A DNA stretch of 10,515 bases from an uncultured bacterium (GTDB lineage Bacteria; Patescibacteriota; Minisyncoccia; Phycocordibacterales; CAWITU01): NCBI GenBank assembly GCA_903958115.1, contig CAJBRS010000044.1, positions 1-10,515 on the forward strand, given 5' to 3'. Position numbers and translations under genes: made by a program. The notes beneath the pieces were generated by a model. The model saw nothing but the letters and a program-made list of their open reading frames with translations, did not search any database and was not told the DNA's origin. Positions 1-6,704 of the stretch are shown here, piece by piece. Every line of letters starts with the position of its first letter. The first letter of the stretch is position 1.

Positions 1-38
1 GCAGGAAATTGAGAGTGTAGTTCTTTTTTATCAAACAT
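1..38 (-). CDS. Possible N-terminus of a gene cut by the left edge
   Basis: On the minus strand an ATG at 36-38 opens a frame that stays open to the window edge, reading MFDKKELHSQFPA. It begins 5 bases after the yqeY stop codon, as expected for the next gene of a tight operon. A second ATG at 41-43 lies in a different frame and gives a less protein-like reading. No Shine-Dalgarno site is visible, but most genes here lack one. The residues loosely resemble the N-terminus of SufS-type cysteine desulfurases; thirteen residues are far too few to rely on, so no function is assigned. Confidence 0.35.
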   Translation of the reverse strand, partial: MFDKKELHSQFP

Positions 39-43
39 ATCAT

Positions 44-493
44 TTAAACCAACACTTCTTCGATGACAGATTTTACTTCGGCACCATCAGCCTTGTCTTT
101 AAGTTCTTTCATAACAGCTCCCATAAAGATTCCCATCTTAGATTTGTCGGTAACACCAAGCTCGGCTTTTTTAGCCTCGACTACTTTTTTGATATCTTCT
201 CGGCCCATCATTTGTGGTAGGTATGTTTCCAGGATAGCTAGTTCTGTCTTTTCTGATTCAGCTAGATCGGCGCGGCCACCTTTTTCAAATTGTTCAATGG
301 AATCTTTTCTTTGCTTTACAGCTCGACGGATAACGGCTAAACAGTCGGAATCCGCTAGAGTTTCTTGAGGGGGTCTCTTTTGAGCTACTAATTCGTTAGT
401 AAAAGCGGCTGATAAACCGCGGAGGACGCTTAAGCGAACAGCGTCTTTAGCCAACATAGCTTCTTTAATTTGTGATTTTATTTTGTCTTGCAT
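44..493 (-). CDS. yqeY: GatB/YqeY domain-containing protein
   Basis: This 149-aa protein has the usual YqeY length and the family landmarks in order: an N-terminal amphipathic helix (MQDKIKSQIKEAML), an arginine-containing RLSVLRGL segment near residue 20, KQRKDSIEQFEKGGRADLAE near 60-79, ETYLPQMM near 89-96, and a C-terminal MGxxMKxLKxKADG-like segment before the final helix. YqeY resembles the C-terminal tRNA-binding domain of GatB, the amidotransferase subunit that makes Gln-tRNA and Asn-tRNA; the role of free-standing YqeY is not firmly known, though a tRNA-related role is usually assumed. It is soluble and cytoplasmic. The ATG follows a leaderless-type promoter with a heptad array, and the gene is divergent from the 598-1656 gene. 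Family assignment is secure; function is inferred from the family. Confidence 0.93.
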   Translation of the reverse strand: MQDKIKSQIKEAMLAKDAVRLSVLRGLSAAFTNELVAQKRPPQETLADSDCLAVIRRAVKQRKDSIEQFEKGGRADLAESEKTELAILETYLPQMMGREDIKKVVEAKKAELGVTDKSKMGIFMGAVMKELKDKADGAEVKSVIEEVLV

Positions 494-499
494 GTTAAT

Positions 500-528
500 A
501 GTATACAGTATGAAGTATGGAGTATGAA
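500..528 (-). promoter_or_regulatory. Heptad-array promoter of yqeY (leaderless type)
   Basis: Read on the minus strand, 7-base units run without interruption to the start codon: TTCATAC (522-528), TCCATAC (515-521), TTCATAC (508-514), TGTATAC (501-507) and TATTAAC (494-500), then ATG at 491-493. The first unit supplies a -35-like TTCATA (523-528) and the fourth a -10 TATACT (500-505), 17 bases apart. Only 6 bases separate the -10 from ATG, so transcription should start at or next to the start codon. Closely similar arrays precede rmuC, corA and the S41 protease gene. Confidence 0.72.
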
Positions 529-532
529 GGGT

Positions 533-561
533 TTGACGAAACTATGGGGGAGTGTTAATTT
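533..561 (+). promoter_or_regulatory. Likely promoter of the 352-aa hypothetical gene
   Basis: TTGACG at 533-538 matches the -35 consensus at five of six bases. A 17-base spacer leads to TAATTT (556-561), a weak -10. This predicts a leader of roughly 30 bases before the ATG at 598, enough to hold the Shine-Dalgarno site. It lies back to back with the yqeY promoter, the two -35 boxes being 4 bases apart. The weak -10 keeps confidence moderate. Confidence 0.5.
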
Positions 562-585
562 ACGCTTGAAATCCTAACTCTTTGA

Positions 586-591
586 AAGGAG
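586..591 (+). promoter_or_regulatory. Strong Shine-Dalgarno site
   Basis: AAGGAG at 586-591 lies 6 bases before the ATG at 598 and fixes the start of the 352-aa protein. It is the best ribosome binding site in the window and stands out because most other starts here have none. Confidence 0.85.
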
Positions 592-597
592 AACTAT

Positions 598-1656
598 ATG
601 GGAGATGAATTTAAGCCGATAGTTATCATTGTTGAAAATCAGCGTTTAGGAGGAGGAGATTATATTGAAAATGGATATATAACCTCCAATCTTTCTGCTT
701 GTATCAGGCGTTTGCTTGATTACGATGTTCTGCTGTTTCGTGGTTCGTGGTGTATCCAAGAAAAGAAAATCTGGAAAATCATTGAATCGTTTTGCAAGGC
801 CGGTCTTGTAAGTGGTGTTTTTGTACAGCCAAGATCCTGTATCGAAGAAGGAGATGATGTCGAAAAGCTTTACAACCTTTTTCGATCCAGGGGTTTTTAC
901 ATTCCTTTTTTGGTTCACAGTGTTTGGGGGCTAGAAAAGCCAATCGTCGGTCACCCAGAGGATCACAATTTCATCATGGAGCTTGATGATCTGGAAATTT
1001 TTCGACGTCTGGAGCAGGTGAGGCAGGACTTTTCTGGTGAAAAGTTAGCCATAAAGAGTAGGCTTCAGCAATTTTGGATGTATCGGAGTCTATTCGAAAC
1101 TACTTTAGTTGAAAGCGTTATGCCTTGCTCGGATATTGGGAATTACGCCAATGTTAGGCTCGGTTCTGCCGGAGTTAACCGCTTTGAAAGAGAAGCAGAA
1201 ATAATTCGATCTTTGGATGAAGCTGGAAGAAAGAAATTTCAGGATGAAGTTTATAGAGCAGAGGGGCTTATGAGAAATGATTCTGGGCCAGGTCTTCTGG
1301 TTGTTAGGGGTGGTGCTGGTATGGGACCAAACTGTGCCTGTTTCTCAGCTAATTCTTGGACTAGGGATATTATCTTGACCCAAAAGGGACAATGTCATGG
1401 TTTGTCAAAATTAAAGATGAGGTTTCTCGTTGAAGCCATGGCAGAGTTCAGAAAAGAATTAGGTCATCAGGAATTCTCCATAGAGCCTATTGGAGGCTAC
1501 ATCTTTCACAAAGTCGGAAATTTCAAGACACCTATCTTGCAATTTAGTTGGCATCGAGGAGAGTATGATGATCCTGAAATAATAGCTGTTGGTAAGTTTG
1601 TCTTCTCTATCAAGCTCGCTTTTCCAATCGATAGAGAGTTCAAACTAATCGAATAA
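598..1656 (+). CDS. Hypothetical protein, 352 aa, family not recognised
   Basis: A 352-aa soluble protein with no signal peptide or membrane segment. I do not recognise its family. Residues 1-110 look like alternating strands and helices: hydrophobic strand-like IVIIVEN (8-14), DVLLFRG (43-49), SGVFVQP (72-78) and IPFLVHS (102-108), with helices between, which suggests a Rossmann- or receiver-like alpha/beta layout. The middle (about 130-225) is charged and probably helical. A glycine- and cysteine-rich stretch, VVRGGAGMGPNCACFS, lies at 235-250; it is not a Walker A motif. Other cysteines are at 35, 52, 66, 81, 177 and 266. The C-terminus (about 290-350) looks beta-rich. The start is fixed by AAGGAG. 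The gene is a single unit with its own promoter and terminator between yqeY and rmuC, and looks like a lineage-specific or acquired gene. An enzymatic role is possible but not shown. Confidence 0.85.
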   Translation: MGDEFKPIVIIVENQRLGGGDYIENGYITSNLSACIRRLLDYDVLLFRGSWCIQEKKIWKIIESFCKAGLVSGVFVQPRSCIEEGDDVEKLYNLFRSRGFYIPFLVHSVWGLEKPIVGHPEDHNFIMELDDLEIFRRLEQVRQDFSGEKLAIKSRLQQFWMYRSLFETTLVESVMPCSDIGNYANVRLGSAGVNRFEREAEIIRSLDEAGRKKFQDEVYRAEGLMRNDSGPGLLVVRGGAGMGPNCACFSANSWTRDIILTQKGQCHGLSKLKMRFLVEAMAEFRKELGHQEFSIEPIGGYIFHKVGNFKTPILQFSWHRGEYDDPEIIAVGKFVFSIKLAFPIDREFKLIE

Positions 1657-1675
1657 GTTCACAAAAACATTAACA

Positions 1676-1711
1676 CGCCGAGATGCAGCACGACATCTCG
1701 GCGGTTTTTTT
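1676..1711 (+). terminator. Rho-independent terminator after the 352-aa gene
   Basis: A perfect 10-bp inverted repeat, CGCCGAGATG (1676-1685) and CATCTCGGCG (1694-1703), encloses an 8-base loop and is followed by G and then seven T (1705-1711). It starts 19 bases after the stop codon and ends just before the rmuC promoter, so rmuC is transcribed independently. Confidence 0.92.
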
Positions 1712-1739
1712 ATTGATATTTTATACCTTCATACACCCC

Positions 1740-1768
1740 TTCATACTTAATACTTCATACTATATACT
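1740..1768 (+). promoter_or_regulatory. Heptad-array promoter of rmuC (leaderless type)
   Basis: Units TTCATAC (1740-1746), TTAATAC (1747-1753), TTCATAC (1754-1760) and TATATAC (1761-1767) are contiguous. They provide TTCATA as -35 (1740-1745) and TATACT as -10 (1763-1768), spaced 17 bases. The -10 ends 8 bases before the ATG at 1777. A run of C precedes the first unit, as at the three sister sites, and an additional TTCATAC lies further upstream at 1728-1734. Confidence 0.72.
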
Positions 1769-1776
1769 AGTATCAT

Positions 1777-2841
1777 ATGTCATCAGAAATAATTCTAATA
1801 TTGATTGTTGTTGTGGTAGTGAACGCCATTTTATTCTGGCTATTTTCTCGTAAGATGTCAGCGACGCCAGATACCTCTGCTAATGATGGGAGCTTGAAGC
1901 TTTTGCTTCAACAGATGAATGAACTTTCTCGTACTGTGGATTCTAAAATAGGGGAGTCGGCTAAGGAAATGAATGAATCAGTACGACATCAATTTACTGA
2001 GTCTCAAAAACTTATCAGAGACATTACTAATGAATTAGCTCAAGTGAAAGAGACTGGGAAGCAGGTGATGGGTTTTGCCGATCAACTTCAAAGTCTTCAG
2101 GATATTTTGAAAAATCCAAAACAGCGTGGAATTTTAGGAGAATACTATCTGGAAACTTTACTGAAAAATGTTTTGCCTCCTGGTAGCTATCAGATGCAGT
2201 ATCCATTTCCAGATGGCACTATTGTGGACGCTGTTGTTTTTGTAAAAGACAAAATCATTCCTGTTGATTCAAAGTTTTCGTTAGAAAATTATAATCGTGT
2301 CGTAGAAGAGAAAAATCCAGCAGAACGAGAAAAGCTCGAGAAGGTGTTCGTTAATGATTTGAAGACTCGTATTTCTGAGACAGCCAAGTATGTTCAGCCG
2401 TCTCAAAATACCCTAGACTTCGCCTTCATGTTCATTCCTCATGAAGCAATTTATTACGATTTGTTGACCAATAAGATTGGTACTTCTAAGGAAGAACCAG
2501 AAAGCCTGATACAGAGGGCTGCTTCAAAGTATAAGGTCATTATAGTGTCCCCAACGTCCTTCTTGGCCTATCTCCAGACCGTTTTACAGGGCCTAAAAGC
2601 CCTTCAAATTGAAGAGTCGGTCAAAGATGTCATTAAGCGCGTAGAGGAGCTTGGTAAGCACGTTAAGAGCTATGAGGAGTATCATTTAAAGCTGGGCAAG
2701 TCTCTGGAAACTACGGTAAACCACTTCAACGCCTCGAATAAGGAATTAAAGAAGTTGGATAAGGACGTACTCCGCGTCGCCGGCGTCGCCCCAGGAATCG
2801 AAGCTTTGGTTTTAGAGCGTCCAATGGCTCAAGATGAATGA
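1777..2841 (+). CDS. rmuC: DNA recombination protein RmuC family
   Basis: A 354-aa RmuC-family protein. Residues 4-23 form a hydrophobic membrane anchor, followed by a probable coiled coil (about 40-110). The RmuC domain follows, with the PD-(D/E)XK-like nuclease core visible as GILGE (118-122), D151 in TIVDAVV and VDSKF (163-167, Asp-x-Lys). The C-terminal part contains the AYLQTVLQGLKALQIEE segment and a long helical tail. RmuC limits DNA inversions at short inverted repeats in E. coli, and the fold implies a nuclease, but its biochemistry is poorly defined. It is shorter than the E. coli protein (about 475 aa), as expected for a reduced genome. It is preceded by a heptad promoter and followed after about 40 bases by rplU, which has its own promoter. 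The stop codon is TGA, so the standard code applies. Confidence 0.93.
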   Translation: MSSEIILILIVVVVVNAILFWLFSRKMSATPDTSANDGSLKLLLQQMNELSRTVDSKIGESAKEMNESVRHQFTESQKLIRDITNELAQVKETGKQVMGFADQLQSLQDILKNPKQRGILGEYYLETLLKNVLPPGSYQMQYPFPDGTIVDAVVFVKDKIIPVDSKFSLENYNRVVEEKNPAEREKLEKVFVNDLKTRISETAKYVQPSQNTLDFAFMFIPHEAIYYDLLTNKIGTSKEEPESLIQRAASKYKVIIVSPTSFLAYLQTVLQGLKALQIEESVKDVIKRVEELGKHVKSYEEYHLKLGKSLETTVNHFNASNKELKKLDKDVLRVAGVAPGIEALVLERPMAQDE

Positions 2842-2844
2842 GTC

Positions 2845-2873
2845 TTGCATTTTTCTTAGCTTTTCGGTAATAT
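2845..2873 (+). promoter_or_regulatory. Promoter of rplU (near-leaderless)
   Basis: TTGCAT (2845-2850) and TAATAT (2868-2873) are separated by exactly 17 bases and fit a housekeeping sigma-70-type promoter. The -10 ends 9 bases before the rplU ATG at 2883, leaving at most a few leader bases. No Shine-Dalgarno sequence intervenes. The heptad array is absent here. Confidence 0.62.
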
Positions 2874-2882
2874 ACGGGGACT

Positions 2883-3200
2883 ATGGAATTTGCAGTAATA
2901 CAAACAGGCGGTAAGCAATATAAGGTCCAAGTGGGCGATACTATTAAGATTGAAAAGCTTGATGGTGACCACAAAAAGGGCGATAAGATCACTTTTGATA
3001 AAGTGCTTATGGTAGATGATGGTCAAGATACAACCATTGGTACACCATACATCAAGGGTGCTACTGTTGTGGCTACTTTTGAAGAAGCTGGAAAAAACAA
3101 GACAATTGACGTCATCAAATACAAACAAAAGAGCCGATATTTCAAGAAAAACGGCCATCGACAACCTTACTACAAAGTAACCATCTCAGCTCTAAAATAA
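2883..3200 (+). CDS. rplU: 50S ribosomal protein L21
   Basis: This 105-aa protein has the normal L21 length and carries family landmarks: the N-terminal FAVIQTGGKQYKVQVGD (3-19) and the C-terminal L21 signature with IKYKQKSRYFKKNGHRQ (about 78-94). L21 is a 23S rRNA-binding protein of the large subunit. In most bacteria rplU is followed directly by rpmA (L27), often with a small gene between; here it ends in a terminator facing recR and no rpmA is present in the window. It has its own promoter at 2845-2873, with the ATG following almost directly. Confidence 0.97.
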   Translation: MEFAVIQTGGKQYKVQVGDTIKIEKLDGDHKKGDKITFDKVLMVDDGQDTTIGTPYIKGATVVATFEEAGKNKTIDVIKYKQKSRYFKKNGHRQPYYKVTISALK

Positions 3201-3202
3201 TT

Positions 3203-3232
3203 AAAAAAAATCCCCGTAAGGGGATTTTTTTT
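3203..3232. terminator. Bidirectional terminator between rplU and recR
   Basis: TCCCC (3211-3215) and GGGGA (3220-3224) form a stem closed by a GTAA (GNRA-type) tetraloop. An A tract (3203-3210) lies on the left and a T tract (3225-3232) on the right. It therefore works as a U-tailed hairpin in both directions and serves the convergent rplU and recR units. It is packed so tightly that the recR stop codon (3231-3233) overlaps its T tract. Confidence 0.93.
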
Positions 3233-3851
3233 AATGTCTATTCATCAGCGCGTTTTTTATAGTTTCACTATCTGAGTATTCGAGTTCTGTGCCGGTCGAA
3301 AGTCCTCTTCCGAGTAAGCTAATTTTAATTTTATATTTCTCTACTAACGGCCGAAGCATTGAGGTAACATATTCTTCAGTATTTTCACCTTCAGGGTTTA
3401 AACTCATTGCAAGAATAATTTCTTTCAGGCCTTCTTTTTCGGCACGTCTTTCAATTGTGTTTCTAAGATCTTTTGCTCTGATGCGATTTTCTGGATCTTT
3501 GTCTAATATCGGTACTGTACCTCCAAGAATGAAATATAGCCCATTGTAAAAATGACTTCGTTCTACTGTTTCGAAATCAACATCTTTTGAGACGATCAGT
3601 ATTGAGGTCTTATCTCTATCAGGGTTTCGACATATTAAACACAGATTGCTTCTTGATGCATCTTCAGGAAAAAACCTGAAACAAGATGAACAGAGTCTGA
3701 TTTCCTGTTTCAGGTTTTTGACAGTTTCTGCGAAGTCGTTGAGATAGCTGTTGGGACGTGTAAGTAAATAAAAAGCAAATCGCTTTGCTTGTCGTGGTCC
3801 TATGCCCGGGAATTCTCGGAACATTTCAGTCAGTTTTTTGATAGAGTCCAT
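3231..3851 (-). CDS. recR: Recombination mediator protein RecR
   Basis: A 206-aa RecR, close to the usual 198-200 aa. It has the N-terminal helix-hairpin-helix (FPGIGPRQAKRFAFYLL, 14-30), a four-cysteine zinc finger (C54, C57, C71, C74) and a Toprim domain (about 83-180) with SKDVDFETVE, the YFILGG stretch and an NPEGENTEEY acidic motif. RGLSTGTELEYSD at 182-194 corresponds to the usual RGlPvGgeLEyvD, with Ser-Thr replacing Pro-Val. RecR acts with RecF/RecO to load RecA on gapped DNA. It starts 19 bases after the dnaB stop codon with no Shine-Dalgarno site or separate promoter, so it is most likely cotranscribed with dnaB. Confidence 0.96.
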   Translation of the reverse strand: MDSIKKLTEMFREFPGIGPRQAKRFAFYLLTRPNSYLNDFAETVKNLKQEIRLCSSCFRFFPEDASRSNLCLICRNPDRDKTSILIVSKDVDFETVERSHFYNGLYFILGGTVPILDKDPENRIRAKDLRNTIERRAEKEGLKEIILAMSLNPEGENTEEYVTSMLRPLVEKYKIKISLLGRGLSTGTELEYSDSETIKNALMNRH

Positions 3852-3870
3852 TAGAGGAGAAAATTAAAGA

Positions 3871-5280
3871 TTAGAAAGCATCGATAGATGAATTAGAGGC
3901 AGCTCCACCAAAATCACTATGATCAATACTCAAAAATGTTGATTTTTTATCATCGAAATACAATTCGATTTTACCGGTCGGACCATTTCGATGTTTTTCG
4001 ATTAAGATTTCTGCAATATTTGGTCGGTCGGAATTTTCCTTGTACTTATCCTCGCGGTGAATAAACATAACAACATCGGCGTCCTGTTCGATGGATCCAG
4101 AATCTCGAAGGTCTGATAGGCGAGGACGGCCACCACGCTGTTCTACGGCACGAGAAAGCTGGGATAGAGCGATAACTGGGACATCAAGCTCTCGGGCCAA
4201 GTTTTTAAGTGAGCGTGAGATCTCTGTTACTTGTTGGACGACGTTATCGGAATTGCGTGACTGTGTAGGGACCATGAGCTGTAAGTAGTCGACAATGATC
4301 AAGCCTAGACCTTTTTCTGCCTTTAGGCGTCTTGCCACAGCGCGCATCTTTAAGATGTTGTTGCCCGGCTGGTCGTCGACGAAGATCGGAGCAGTAGATA
4401 ATTTCTCAAGAGAGTCTCGGATCTTGTCGAAATCTGATTCAAGAGTAAGTTGACCGGTGCGAAGTTTCCATGCATCGACATGGGCTTCAGCAGCCATCAT
4501 TCTATCAATGAGCTGAGCGGATGCCATTTCCAAAGAGAATATGCCTACAGGAATATTATGAATGATGGCTGCTTGGCGGGCAATATCCAAGGCTAGGGAA
4601 GTTTTTCCCATTGATGGTCGAGCGGCTAAAATGATTAAATCTGAATTTTGGAAACCAGAAAGTTTATTGTCTAAGTCTTTAAAACCAGATGGTACACCAC
4701 GGAGCTCCCCCTTATTTTTGTGTAATTTCTCAATTCTATCCCAAGCCTCGCTAAGGTTGTCTTTGATTTCAGTAAATTTATGGACTCCTGAAAAGTTGGT
4801 CACTTCAAAAATTCTTTTTTCTGCTTTGTCTAATATTTCCTCTAGTTCTTCGGCTTCTCCATAACCAAGAGAAGAAATAAAATCAGAGGCCTCAATAAGA
4901 TTTCGGAGCATCTGCTTTTTTTGAACTATTTCGGCGTAGTGAATTAGGTTTGCAGAAGAGGGAACTATGTTGATGAGTTCTGTAAGGTACGCAGAACCAC
5001 CAATTTGTTCTAGCTGATTTTTTTCTGAAAGTCTGGCCGAAAGAGATAGTAGATCTATGGGATTACTTTTTGTAAATAGATCCATCATTCCCGAATATAT
5101 GATGCGGTGTTTTTCCGCATAGAATGAATCAGATTTAATGATATCAGTGATATCGTGCATTGACCCTGGTCGCAACATGATAGACCCGAGCAAAGCTTTT
5201 TCAGATTCTATGTTTTGAGGAGGAATACGAAGAGGACTTTTAACAGGAGTCTTGAATTTTTGGTAGCTAGTGGTTGTCAT
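3871..5280 (-). CDS. dnaB: Replicative DNA helicase DnaB
   Basis: A 469-aa full-length DnaB with no intein. The N-terminal domain (about 18-125) begins IPPQNIESEKALLGSIML and is followed by a linker and the RecA-like helicase domain. Walker A is ARPSMGKTS (220-228, Lys226), Walker B is LIIVDYLQL (327-335), and the DSGSIEQDADVVMFIHRE (393-410) and EKHRNGPTG (428-436) motifs carry the expected acidic and arginine residues. It unwinds DNA as a hexamer at the replication fork. The N-terminus has a short basic lead (TTTSYQKFKTPVKSPLR) before the conserved region. The ATG lies 7 bases from a TATACT box. recR follows closely; in many bacteria dnaB instead neighbours rplI, which is not seen here. Confidence 0.98.
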   Translation of the reverse strand: MTTTSYQKFKTPVKSPLRIPPQNIESEKALLGSIMLRPGSMHDITDIIKSDSFYAEKHRIIYSGMMDLFTKSNPIDLLSLSARLSEKNQLEQIGGSAYLTELINIVPSSANLIHYAEIVQKKQMLRNLIEASDFISSLGYGEAEELEEILDKAEKRIFEVTNFSGVHKFTEIKDNLSEAWDRIEKLHKNKGELRGVPSGFKDLDNKLSGFQNSDLIILAARPSMGKTSLALDIARQAAIIHNIPVGIFSLEMASAQLIDRMMAAEAHVDAWKLRTGQLTLESDFDKIRDSLEKLSTAPIFVDDQPGNNILKMRAVARRLKAEKGLGLIIVDYLQLMVPTQSRNSDNVVQQVTEISRSLKNLARELDVPVIALSQLSRAVEQRGGRPRLSDLRDSGSIEQDADVVMFIHREDKYKENSDRPNIAEILIEKHRNGPTGKIELYFDDKKSTFLSIDHSDFGGAASNSSIDAF

Positions 5281-5287
5281 TGATCCA

Positions 5288-5296
5288 AGTATAACA
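5288..5296 (-). promoter_or_regulatory. Extended -10 promoter of dnaB (leaderless type)
   Basis: On the minus strand TATACT (5288-5293) is preceded by TGT (5294-5296), giving an extended -10 element. It ends 7 bases before the dnaB ATG. No good -35 lies at 17 bases. Two TTCATA units occur upstream (5306-5311 and 5317-5322) but out of the register seen at the four heptad promoters, so this may be a divergent relative of them. Confidence 0.58.
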
Positions 5297-5339
5297 AATG
5301 GATCTTATGAAGAAAGTATGAAAAAAGAATAAAATGTGT

Positions 5340-6704
5340 TTAAAGTGGGGACAGTGTAAAACCCCCAGATTTATCCTCAATTTTCCACCCTAGATCGGCT
5401 ATTTTTTGTCGTAGAGCATCAGATTCTGCCCAATTGCTATTTTTGCGTGCTTCTTCGCGAGTTTCCGCCAGGATCCTGACTTCTTCTGGAGCTTCTGCTA
5501 CTTGAGTCTTTATTTGATTGGCTAAGTCTAGGCCTAATACCTTATCGATCTCCAAAATGGTGGATTTTTTGTCAGCATCGGAAGTTGAGTTATCTTTTAG
5601 AATATCCCAGACTATTGCTAATGCTTTAGAAGTATTAAGATCGTCACTCATAGCTTCTTCAAATTTTTCAAGATAATCTTTATTTATTTCTCCAATTTCT
5701 TCTATTGCCGATAGTGCGCGAGATAACCTTTTTAAGGCCTGCTCTGACGAGGCTAGTGTTTCCCAAGTAAAATTAATCAGAGTTCTATAGTTTGCATTTA
5801 AAAGCCAGTATCGGTAGCTAAGTGGTGTAAGACCTTTTGAAGAAACTTCTTCGATGGTAATAAAATTACCTGCCGATTTTGCCATCTTAGAATTATCGAT
5901 TAATACATGTCCATTGTGTAGGAAATAATTGGCTAGCGGTTTCCCGTCGCACGCTCCTTCGGATTGAGCAATCTCGTTGGTGTGATGGGGGAAAACAAGA
6001 TCAATTCCTCCAGTGTGTATATCAAATGGTTGGCCGAGGTATTTTACTGACATAGCTGAACATTCTATGTGCCAACCTGGTCTACCTTTGCCAATTTCTG
6101 TATCCCAAAATACCTCACCATCTTCTGGAGTCCAAAACTTCCACAGCGCAAAATCTTGAGGATTTTCTTTGTCATATTCATCATTAGCAATTCTTTCCTC
6201 CGACTTTGTATTGTCGATATGAAGGCCGGCTAGGGCACCATAATTTTTTGATTTAGATATGGAAAAATAAATTCCGTCTTTTGCTTTATAGGCCAGTCCA
6301 TTTTTTAATAGGTCCTGGATTATTTTTAGCATCTCATCGATGTTTTCGGTGGCTCTTGGGGAGTAAGTTGCTTCTTCTATGTTTAATTTTTTTAAATCAT
6401 CAAAAAATAATTGTGCATATTTTCCGGTGAATTCTTTCAGTGATATGTTTTCTTGCTGACTTTTTTTGATGGTTTTGTCGTCTACATCCGTGATATTTCT
6501 AACTAAAGTCACTTCATATCCCTGCCAAGTTAAAAATCTTTTTAAAATATCTGCAAAAAAATATGATCGGAGATTACCTATATGAACTTGGTTGTAGACA
6601 GTTGGCCCACAAGAGTAGATACCAACTTTTCCGTCTGTAACAGGTTTAAAAAGCTCTTTCTTTCCGGTAAGCGTGTTATGAAGATATATGTCTTTTATAG
6701 CCAT
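5340..6704 (-). CDS. cysS: Cysteinyl-tRNA synthetase
   Basis: A class I aminoacyl-tRNA synthetase of 454 aa from the ATG at 6702-6704, the normal CysRS length. It charges tRNA-Cys in the cytoplasm. Signature elements are present: SCGPTVYNQVHIGN with zinc-ligand C32 and the HIGH variant HIGN (41-44), GWHIECSAM with C215, FPHHTNEIAQSE with H240 and E244 as the remaining zinc ligands, and the KMSKS loop as KMAKS (273-277). The C-terminal anticodon-binding region ends in ESDALRQKIADLGWKIED. A GTG at 6711-6713 would add three residues; I prefer the ATG because the start MAIKDIYLHNTLT fits the family better. The ATG lies inside the 3' end of the corA-like gene (10-base overlap), so translation is probably coupled within one transcript. 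Confidence 0.97.
   Translation of the reverse strand: MAIKDIYLHNTLTGKKELFKPVTDGKVGIYSCGPTVYNQVHIGNLRSYFFADILKRFLTWQGYEVTLVRNITDVDDKTIKKSQQENISLKEFTGKYAQLFFDDLKKLNIEEATYSPRATENIDEMLKIIQDLLKNGLAYKAKDGIYFSISKSKNYGALAGLHIDNTKSEERIANDEYDKENPQDFALWKFWTPEDGEVFWDTEIGKGRPGWHIECSAMSVKYLGQPFDIHTGGIDLVFPHHTNEIAQSEGACDGKPLANYFLHNGHVLIDNSKMAKSAGNFITIEEVSSKGLTPLSYRYWLLNANYRTLINFTWETLASSEQALKRLSRALSAIEEIGEINKDYLEKFEEAMSDDLNTSKALAIVWDILKDNSTSDADKKSTILEIDKVLGLDLANQIKTQVAEAPEEVRILAETREEARKNSNWAESDALRQKIADLGWKIEDKSGGFTLSPL

Noticed and set aside
63..368. Open frame on the plus strand opposite yqeY
   Set aside because: It lies wholly antisense to a clear YqeY gene, has serine-rich low-information content typical of an antisense shadow, and has no promoter or ribosome site.
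494..597. Region before the 352-aa gene as a riboswitch or attachment site
   Set aside because: The predicted leader is only about 30 bases with no strong hairpin, and there is no adjacent tRNA, integrase or flanking direct repeat.
2726..3164. Two minus-strand open frames over the rmuC end and rplU
   Set aside because: They are antisense to well-supported genes, cross the rplU promoter region, and show no recognisable protein features.
3871..5280. Intein or mobile insertion in dnaB, a common intein host
   Set aside because: The frame is continuous at 469 aa with Walker A and B and later motifs at normal spacing and no added domain.
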